The notes under the pieces: generated by a model | What the model saw: the letters and a program-made list of their open reading frames with translations, nothing else | What the model was told of the DNA's origin: nothing | The model's database searches: none | Translations under genes and position numbers: made by a program | Part shown: one piece after another, positions 58,291-64,000 of the stretch | Layout: each line of letters begins with the position of its first letter | How positions within the stretch are numbered: position 1 is the first letter of the stretch | Assembly (NCBI RefSeq): GCF_051148895.1 | Contig: NZ_CP154625.1 | Location: 1,054,001 to 1,118,000 of the forward strand | From: Terrisporobacter vanillatitrophus | GTDB taxonomy: Bacteria; Bacillota; Clostridia; Peptostreptococcales; Peptostreptococcaceae | DNA: 64,000 bases | Direction: 5' to 3'

Positions 58291-60345
58291 ATGGAAAAAT
58301 TAGATTTTAAGAAACGATTTGACGTAATAGTTGGATTTGGAATCATAGGTATTGTTTTAATGATAATAATACCGTTACCAACATTTTTATTAGATTTAAT
58401 GCTAGCAATAAATATATCATTTGCAGTATTAATATTACTATTAACTCTTTTATCAACTGATATATTACAATTATCAATATTTCCAACAATATTGCTTGTT
58501 ACCACATTATTTAGAATAGCCCTAAATATATCATCAACAAGATTAATATTGGGGCAAGGTTATGCAGGAAATATAATAGAAGCATTTGGTAGTTTTGTTG
58601 TTGGGGGAAATTATGTAGTAGGGGTAATTATATTCTTGATTATAGTAATTATACAGATGGTAGTTATAACTAGTGGATCAAGTAGAGTATCAGAAGTTTC
58701 TGCAAGATTTACATTGGATGCAATGCCAGGTAAACAAATGAGTATAGATGCAGACTTAAATGCTGGAATGATAGATGAGAAGACAGCAAGAGAAAGAAGA
58801 AGAAAATTACAACAAGAAGCAGGTTTTTATGGTGCAATGGATGGTGCATCTAAATTTGTAAAAGGTGACGCTGTAGCAGGAATAATTATAACTTTAATAA
58901 ATGTACTAGCAGGTATGGTAATTGGAGTTATGATGCTAGATATGAGTTTTTCAGATGCGGTTCAGACATATATAAGACTTACAATAGGTGATGGACTTGT
59001 GAGTCAAATACCAGCATTATTGATATCTGTTTCAGCAGGTATGTTAGTTACGAGAGCTGATAGCGATGAAAACTTTGCTAGCTTATTTGGGAAACAGTTA
59101 ATGTCTATTCCAAAAGCTATAGGGATGACAGGGGCAGTATTAATCATAATGGGATTTATTCCAGGACTTCCTAAGCTATCATTTTTTACTTTAGGATTAG
59201 GAGCAATATTAATTGCATTTTTATTAAACAAAGATGAAAAAGAAAGTCAAAGAGAATTAGAAAATGAAATATTAGAAAAAAATGATTCACCTCCTAGCAT
59301 AGAAAACGCTGAGGATGTATCTAGTTATATAAATGTTGAACCAATTGAAGTAGAGATTGGATATGGTTTAATACCATTAGTAGATGAAGCTAGTGGAGGA
59401 GACTTACTTCAAAGAATTATTTCAGTAAGAAAGCAATGTGCTATAGATATGGGAATAATAGTTCAACCAATTAGAATAAGAGATAACTTACAACTCAACC
59501 CAAATCAATATAGCATAAAAATTAAGGGAAATATCGTTGCAATATATGATTTAATGCCGAGTATGTTACTTTGTATGAATCCTATGGGATTATCAATGGA
59601 TATTGATGGCATACAAACTAAGGAACCAACATTTGGGCTCGATGCCTTATGGATAAAAAAAGAAAAGGCAGAAGAAGCAGAGTTATGTGGATTTACTATA
59701 GTTGATCCAACAACTATACTAGTAACTCATTTACTTGAAATAATTAAGAGTAAATCTCATGAACTAGTAGGAAGGCAAGAAGTGAAAGAAATAATAGATG
59801 TAACTAGAGAAAGATATAGTGCCGTTGTAGATGAGTTGATACCAGATTTAATGACTTTAGGTGAAGTACAAAAAGTATTCCAAAACTTACTTAGAGAAAA
59901 AGTAACAATTAAGGATAGAGTAACAATTCTTGAAACACTTGCAGATCATGCAAGAAATACTCGTGATATAGAACTTTTAACAGAATATGTAAGAATGGCA
60001 ATGAGTAGAAGTATATGTTCAGATTTAGTAGATGAAAATAACTCTATGACAGTGGCAACATTATCTCTAGAATTAGAAAATATGATTAGCAATAATTTAC
60101 AAAGATCTGTGAATGGAACTTATCCAGCAATCGACCCAGATACAACAAATAATATATTTAAAAATATACATAATGTAACTGACGATATAAGTTTCAATAA
60201 TAGACCTATATTATTGGTATCTCCAAAAATAAGAGCACCGTTTAGAAAGTTAGTAGAAATGGTATTTCCAAATGTAGTAATATTATCGCTTAATGAAGTA
60301 CCAAGTGATATACAGATAAAATCTCAAGGTGTAGTTTGCATATAG
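58291..60345 (+). CDS. flhA: Flagellar export gate protein FlhA
   Basis: 684 aa. An eight-helix membrane half includes the FHIPEP-type segment: TLFRIALNISSTRLILGQGYAGNIIEAFGSFVVGGNYVVG and VSEVSARFTLDAMPGKQMSIDADLNAGMIDEKTARERRRKLQQEAGFYGAMDGASKFVKGDAVAG. The C-terminal cytosolic half (about 340-684) forms the nonameric docking ring for export chaperones. Ribosome-binding site GAGGTT. The next gene is sigD; the usual flhF and flhG do not follow. Confidence 0.97.
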   Translation: MEKLDFKKRFDVIVGFGIIGIVLMIIIPLPTFLLDLMLAINISFAVLILLLTLLSTDILQLSIFPTILLVTTLFRIALNISSTRLILGQGYAGNIIEAFGSFVVGGNYVVGVIIFLIIVIIQMVVITSGSSRVSEVSARFTLDAMPGKQMSIDADLNAGMIDEKTARERRRKLQQEAGFYGAMDGASKFVKGDAVAGIIITLINVLAGMVIGVMMLDMSFSDAVQTYIRLTIGDGLVSQIPALLISVSAGMLVTRADSDENFASLFGKQLMSIPKAIGMTGAVLIIMGFIPGLPKLSFFTLGLGAILIAFLLNKDEKESQRELENEILEKNDSPPSIENAEDVSSYINVEPIEVEIGYGLIPLVDEASGGDLLQRIISVRKQCAIDMGIIVQPIRIRDNLQLNPNQYSIKIKGNIVAIYDLMPSMLLCMNPMGLSMDIDGIQTKEPTFGLDALWIKKEKAEEAELCGFTIVDPTTILVTHLLEIIKSKSHELVGRQEVKEIIDVTRERYSAVVDELIPDLMTLGEVQKVFQNLLREKVTIKDRVTILETLADHARNTRDIELLTEYVRMAMSRSICSDLVDENNSMTVATLSLELENMISNNLQRSVNGTYPAIDPDTTNNIFKNIHNVTDDISFNNRPILLVSPKIRAPFRKLVEMVFPNVVILSLNEVPSDIQIKSQGVVCI

Positions 60346-60363
60346 TTAAAGGGGGAAAATATA

Positions 60364-61077
60364 GTGGAAACACATGAACAAGAAGAACTTATTGTGAATA
60401 ACATGTCTCTTGTTAGACATATAGCATCAAAATACTATACAAATAAAATTGGGATGGAGTACGAAGACTTAATAAGTTATGGGGTAATGGGCTTAATTGA
60501 TGCAAGTACAAAGTTTGATAAAAATAGAGGTGTAAAATTTTCAACATTTGCATCGATTAGAATTTCATCATATATAATTGATGAAATAAGAAGGCATTCC
60601 CCTATTTCTAGAACTTACACAAGTAAAATTAAAGAGTATAATAAATGTGTAGAGAATTTACAAAATACCTACTATAGACAACCTAGTTTAGAGGAAATAT
60701 CAAAATATATGGATATATCTATAAAAGAAGCAAATGATATAAAGTTGAAGATGATGAATAGAAGTAATATATCTTTAGATGGGGTTATATATGAAGATGA
60801 AAGTGAAGTTAAACTTATAGATACTATAAGAGAAAAAGAAGAACAATCTCCTAGTACTATTATTGAAAAACAAGAACTTCAAGAAGTAATGGCAAAGGCT
60901 ATAGATAATTTAAAAGAAAAAGATAAATTAGTATTGTCACTGTATTATTATGAAGAGATGACATTAAGAGAAATAGGACTAGTATTAGGTGTATCAGAAT
61001 CTAGGGTATCTCAGCTAAATACAAGGGCAATATCTAATTTAAGAGCAGAGATGAAAAGAATAAAATACATAGATTAA
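60364..61077 (+). CDS. sigD: Flagellar sigma factor (sigma-28/SigD, FliA family)
   Basis: 237 aa, GTG start behind GGGGGAAA. Region 2: VRHIASKYYTNKIGMEYEDLISYGVMGLIDASTKFDKNRGVKFSTFASIRISSYIIDEIRR. Region 3: PSLEEISKYMDIS. Region 4: LKEKDKLVLSLYYYEEMTLREIGLVLGVSESRVSQLNTRAISNLR. It drives fliC from the TAAA-N15-ACCGAATA promoter seen at 35,435 and is held by FlgM. Being inside the c-di-GMP-controlled operon, its level follows the second messenger. Confidence 0.96.
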   Translation: METHEQEELIVNNMSLVRHIASKYYTNKIGMEYEDLISYGVMGLIDASTKFDKNRGVKFSTFASIRISSYIIDEIRRHSPISRTYTSKIKEYNKCVENLQNTYYRQPSLEEISKYMDISIKEANDIKLKMMNRSNISLDGVIYEDESEVKLIDTIREKEEQSPSTIIEKQELQEVMAKAIDNLKEKDKLVLSLYYYEEMTLREIGLVLGVSESRVSQLNTRAISNLRAEMKRIKYID

Positions 61078-61089
61078 GGGTGGGGAAAT

Positions 61090-61860
61090 ATGTTAAGAGG
61101 ATTATATACATCAGTATCATCAATGTTAACACTTCAGTCTAGACAAAGTATCATTACAAATAATTTAGCTAATATAAATACTACTGGATATAAAGAAGAA
61201 ACTTTGCTTGGGAAGAGTTTTGATGAAGTTATGTTATATAATAATGATAACTACAAAGATGGAAAAGCAAATAAACAAAATTTAGGAACTATGAGTTTTG
61301 GTGTAAGAATTGATGATACATTTACTAATTATAGCCAAGGGACTCATGTTTCAACAGGAAATAATATGAATTTTGCAATAGAAGGTAATGGATTTTTTGA
61401 AGTTATGGATAATCAAAATAACAGATATTATACAAGAAATGGGGATTTCACTGTTGATGCACAAGGATACTTAATAACAAACTCAGGTCATTATGTTTTA
61501 GGAATAAATAATGCCACAGGTGCTACAGAGCGTATTAACGTAGGGAATAGTAATCTATCTGTTAGTTCAGATAACAGAATTAGTATTAATAATCAAGAAA
61601 GATATAGATTTAGAGTAGTTAATTTTCAAAATTATGATAATTTAGAAAAAGTTGGGAATGGGGTTTACACAGGTACAAACCCAACTAATACTACAAATTT
61701 TAATATAAAACAAGGCTATTTAGAAAGTTCAAATGTAGATCCAATAAATTCAACAGCTTTGCTTATGGAAACAGTGAAGGAATTTGAAGCTAACCAAAAA
61801 GTAGTACAAGCAATGGATTCCATATTATACAAAATAGCTAATGAAATAGGAAAAGTATAA
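61090..61860 (+). CDS. flgG: Flagellar rod/hook-basal body protein (FlgF/FlgG type, first copy)
   Basis: 256 aa: MLRGLYTSVSSMLTLQSRQSIITNNLANINTTGYKEETL at the N-terminus; NMNFAIEGNGFFEVMDNQNNRYYTRNGDFTVDAQGYLITNSGHYVLG in the centre; QGYLESSNVDPINSTALLMETVKEFEANQKVVQAMDSILYKIANEIG at the C-terminus. One of two tandem distal-rod genes; the pair corresponds to FlgF and FlgG of enterics (often both called flgG in this group). This copy probably plays the FlgF part. Confidence 0.9.
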   Translation: MLRGLYTSVSSMLTLQSRQSIITNNLANINTTGYKEETLLGKSFDEVMLYNNDNYKDGKANKQNLGTMSFGVRIDDTFTNYSQGTHVSTGNNMNFAIEGNGFFEVMDNQNNRYYTRNGDFTVDAQGYLITNSGHYVLGINNATGATERINVGNSNLSVSSDNRISINNQERYRFRVVNFQNYDNLEKVGNGVYTGTNPTNTTNFNIKQGYLESSNVDPINSTALLMETVKEFEANQKVVQAMDSILYKIANEIGKV

Positions 61861-61875
61861 GATAGGGGGAAGAAT

Positions 61876-62637
61876 ATGTACAATATATTACGTACTAGCA
61901 CATCTGGTATGATTGCAAATCAGGAAAAAATAAATATTGCATCTAATAATATAGTAAACTCCCAAACAACAGGTTATAAAAAATTAGATGTGGGATTTTT
62001 AGATTTATATACAAAATCTTTGGAAAGTGGTTATAATCCACATAGTTCAAATGATAGCTTGACAGGTACGGGAGCCAAGATAGCACAAGCAACTAGAAAT
62101 ATGGTTCAAGGCCCTCTGAAAAACACTGGTATAGATACTAATTTAGCAATAGATGGAGAAGGATTTTTCAGTGTTATTAAACAAGACGGAAGTCGTTGTC
62201 TTACAAGAAATGGAGATTTTAGTTTAGATGCAAGTGGAACATTAGTGGATGCTTATGGAAATTCAGTAGATATTACATATGCCAATGGATTTAATAGACA
62301 AAATGTTGATTTATCAGATGGTAAATTAAGTATAAATAAAGAAGGTCAAATATACCTAGATGATACAATGGTAGGAAGAATTAATTTATATGTTACAGAG
62401 GGAACAAATGACTTAATATCTATAGGTGATAGTTTATTTGCTTTAAAAGAAGGGGCTAGTATGAATGCTTATCAAGGATCAGATATTAGGCAGGGTTATG
62501 TTGAAATGTCTAATGTGAATTTATCAAGTGAAATGACTGACTTAATTGCTGTGCAAAGAGCCTTTCAATTTAATAGTAAGGGTATACAGGCTGTAGATGA
62601 GATGTGGAGTATGATTAATAATCTTCAATCAAGATAA
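61876..62637 (+). CDS. flgG: Flagellar distal rod protein FlgG (second copy)
   Basis: 253 aa: MYNILRTSTSGMIANQEKINIASNNIVNSQTTGYKKLDVGFLDLY, IDTNLAIDGEGFFSVIKQDGSRCLTRNGDFSLDASGTLVDAYGN, and QGYVEMSNVNLSSEMTDLIAVQRAFQFNSKGIQAVDEMWSMINNL. The C-terminal block is the more canonical FlgG sequence of the two. Ribosome-binding site AGGGGGA. Confidence 0.92.
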   Translation: MYNILRTSTSGMIANQEKINIASNNIVNSQTTGYKKLDVGFLDLYTKSLESGYNPHSSNDSLTGTGAKIAQATRNMVQGPLKNTGIDTNLAIDGEGFFSVIKQDGSRCLTRNGDFSLDASGTLVDAYGNSVDITYANGFNRQNVDLSDGKLSINKEGQIYLDDTMVGRINLYVTEGTNDLISIGDSLFALKEGASMNAYQGSDIRQGYVEMSNVNLSSEMTDLIAVQRAFQFNSKGIQAVDEMWSMINNLQSR

Positions 62638-62658
62638 GAAAGGTAGAATGAAAATAAT

Positions 62659-63546
62659 ATGGTACATGATATAAAAAAATATGATTTTAAAAAACCTCAA
62701 AGATATTCTTCCGACAATATGAGATTCGTATCTGTAATAGCAGAGGAATTTTGTAAAAACATTAATATATTTTTAAATTATGAGTTAAAACAAAAGGATA
62801 TAGCCTGTAAGGTAGAAAAGATAGAACAAACAAACTATGAAGAATTTACAAATATGGTAACTTCTGATGCTGTTATAGTTGAACATGCCATACAGCCTTT
62901 AGTAAATGGTCTTATATATCAGATAGATAAAGGGATAGCTCTTACATTTATAGATTGCATGCTTGGAGGAGATGGGAAATTTGATGACTACACAAGGGAA
63001 CTTACAGAAATTGATAAGCAACTAATTCATCATGCTAGTGAAAATTTTTTGACAAAACTTCACGTGGTGGAAGGATGTGAATATAGAGAAGTATTAGAAG
63101 TTCACTTAAATCTTAGTTCTAGTAAAAAATATCCAGTAAGTGAGTCAGTATTAATTGCACATATGAAAATGATGCATGGCGATAAAGAGGTAGGAAAAAT
63201 GAGGTTTTGTAAACCATATAGTTGTATGGAACCCATATTACCACAATTAGAGACAAAAAAACTTTTTAAAAGCAAAAATATTGACTATGACTTTGAATTT
63301 ACAAATGCGATATATAATAATGTTTACGCTGCAAGTACAGATGTTGTTGCTCTATTAGGCAGGGCTGAGATAAAGGTTCAAGAATTATTAGACTTAAATG
63401 TTGGAGATGTAATAAAGTTGGATTCAAAAATAGATGAAGAAATAGAACTTTATGTTGCAGGTTCGAAATCTTTTAAATGTAAACCTGGATTAATTGAAAA
63501 TAAAAGAGGTATAGTAATTGTAGACAGCATAGGTAAGGAGGAATAA
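62659..63546 (+). CDS. fliM: Flagellar motor switch protein FliM, lacking the N-terminal CheY-binding peptide
   Basis: 295 aa. The conserved YDFKKPQRYSSDNMRF block lies at residues 8-23, so the usual preceding ~30-40 residues with the LSQxEIDALL CheY-P-binding peptide are missing. The CheC-like middle domain includes GIALTFIDCMLGGDGKFDDYTRELTEIDKQLI; the SpoA-like C-terminal domain ends the protein (AEIKVQELLDLNVGDVIKLDSKIDEEIELYVAGSKSFKCKPG). No better upstream start exists: flgG ends 21 bp before. C-ring component; direct CheY control via FliM appears lost. Confidence 0.93.
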   Translation: MVHDIKKYDFKKPQRYSSDNMRFVSVIAEEFCKNINIFLNYELKQKDIACKVEKIEQTNYEEFTNMVTSDAVIVEHAIQPLVNGLIYQIDKGIALTFIDCMLGGDGKFDDYTRELTEIDKQLIHHASENFLTKLHVVEGCEYREVLEVHLNLSSSKKYPVSESVLIAHMKMMHGDKEVGKMRFCKPYSCMEPILPQLETKKLFKSKNIDYDFEFTNAIYNNVYAASTDVVALLGRAEIKVQELLDLNVGDVIKLDSKIDEEIELYVAGSKSFKCKPGLIENKRGIVIVDSIGKEE

Positions 63547-63549
63547 AAT

Positions 63550-63813
63550 ATGGCAGAAAATTTTGATAGAGTTTTAGATATAGAATTAGAGATAAGTACA
63601 GTGTTGGGAAGAACAAAGATGACACTAAAGGATGTTTTTGAACTTACAAAAGGATCATTAATAGAGTTAGATACATTAGAAAATCAAGAACTTGAAATAT
63701 TTGTAAACGGAAGAAAAATTGGTTATGGGGAGGCTGTGATAGTAGATCAAAATTTTGGCATAAGAATAACAAGTATTCTTGGAGAAGAAGAACTTGTTAA
63801 AACTTTAAAATAA
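63550..63813 (+). CDS. fliN: Flagellar motor switch protein FliN (second of two)
   Basis: 87 aa consisting almost only of the SpoA/FliN C-terminal domain: DIELEISTVLGRTKMTLKDVFELTKGSLIELDTLENQELEIFVNGRKIGYGEAVIVDQNFGIRITSIL. No CheC/FliY extension. C-ring component next to fliM. Ribosome-binding site TAAGGAGG overlapping the fliM end region. Confidence 0.95.
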   Translation: MAENFDRVLDIELEISTVLGRTKMTLKDVFELTKGSLIELDTLENQELEIFVNGRKIGYGEAVIVDQNFGIRITSILGEEELVKTLK

Positions 63814-63842
63814 ATATCTACATAGCAAAGGATGGAAAATTT

Positions 63843-64000
63843 ATGGCGAAAATGTTAAAAAGTAAATATAATAGTACAGGTGAACGATGTGTAGATGCTT
63901 GTTTAAACTATGGAGAACTTAGATATGTTAATAATGATGGATCGCCTATAAAAATAGAAATACCTTGTGACAAATATGAAGAAGCGATAAGTGATTTCTT
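63843..64000 (+). CDS. Unknown protein, 3' end cut by the window
   Basis: ATG at 63843 behind AAAGGATGG, open to the window end (52 codons seen): MAKMLKSKYNSTGERCVDAC then LNYGELRYVNNDGSPIKIEIPCDKYEEAISDF. Not recognised. It continues the flagellar operon 30 bp after fliN. A hypothetical gene lies at the same place in C. difficile as I recall. Confidence 0.6.
   Translation, partial: MAKMLKSKYNSTGERCVDACLNYGELRYVNNDGSPIKIEIPCDKYEEAISDF

Noticed and set aside
1..64000. CRISPR arrays, prophage, integrated elements, tRNA or rRNA genes
   Set aside because: No regularly spaced repeats, integrase, transposase or recognisable stable-RNA sequence was found on either strand.

Overview
The window is a low-GC, spore-former chromosome segment, most likely from the Peptostreptococcaceae (a relative of Clostridioides, Paraclostridium or Paeniclostridium). 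The reasons are the very AT-rich sequence, an alpha/beta-type small acid-soluble spore protein, a class III fructose-bisphosphatase, a one-subunit pyruvate:ferredoxin oxidoreductase, and a flagellar chromosome order that, as I remember it, matches the C. difficile F3-F2-F1 layout. The species cannot be fixed from sequence reading alone. No rRNA, tRNA, CRISPR array, transposase or phage gene was seen.

Region 1 (1-28,100) is a housekeeping and accessory mix. It holds a GIY-YIG-like gene cut by the window edge, a PC4/YdbC-like ssDNA-binding protein, a macro-domain protein, a viroplasmin-RNase H, a CobD-like PLP enzyme, hpt, a PAP2 phosphatase, a BaiN-type flavoprotein, an SASP gene, and mntP behind a yybP-ykoY manganese riboswitch. 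Then come a DUF1540 protein, a SpoIIE-type PP2C phosphatase with a flavodoxin-like partner, an aroC-aroB-aroA shikimate operon, an orphan pduL, deoC, nifJ (PFOR), a DUF975 protein, an SMC/ABC-like ATPase, a divergent DUF3793/DUF2325 pair around a near-perfect Fur box, and fbp. Most of these are single-gene or two-gene units closed by clear intrinsic terminators. Two copies of a short dispersed repeat lie at about 3331-3391 and 8229-8269.

Region 2 (28,200-36,360) is the late flagellar block: lytic transglycosylase, yaaR, a FliN-like protein, flgM, flgN, flgK, flgL, fliW, csrA, fliS, fliD, a FliT-like gene, and fliC. fliC has its own sigma-D (sigma-28) type promoter and a leader with a 5' stem-loop and a textbook CsrA-binding hairpin. 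With fliW and csrA just upstream, this gives a complete FliW-CsrA-flagellin homeostasis circuit.

Region 3 (36,380-44,030) is a flagellin-modification island: a TPR-containing GT2 glycosyltransferase, a decayed gene remnant, a TPR plus TagB/TagF-like (CDP-glycerol transferase) protein, a SAM methyltransferase, an SGNH-type hydrolase or acyltransferase, and an unrecognised coiled-coil protein. Between fliC and the glycosyltransferase lies a pair of mutually exclusive hairpins, including a perfect 26-bp inverted repeat that ends next to the glycosyltransferase ribosome-binding site.

Region 4 (44,100-64,000) is the early flagellar operon. A c-di-GMP-I riboswitch with an intrinsic terminator precedes flgB-flgC-fliE-fliF-fliG-fliH-fliI-fliJ-fliK-flgD-flgE-motA-motB-fliO-fliP-fliQ-fliR/flhB(fusion)-flhA-sigD-flgG1-flgG-fliM-fliN and one further gene cut by the window end. 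Genes flhF and flhG are absent between flhA and sigD. FliM lacks the N-terminal CheY-P-binding peptide, and no flbD lies between flgE and motA. The regulatory logic readable here is: c-di-GMP controls read-through into the early operon; the early operon makes sigma-D; sigma-D, held by FlgM, drives fliC; and FliW/CsrA tunes fliC translation.
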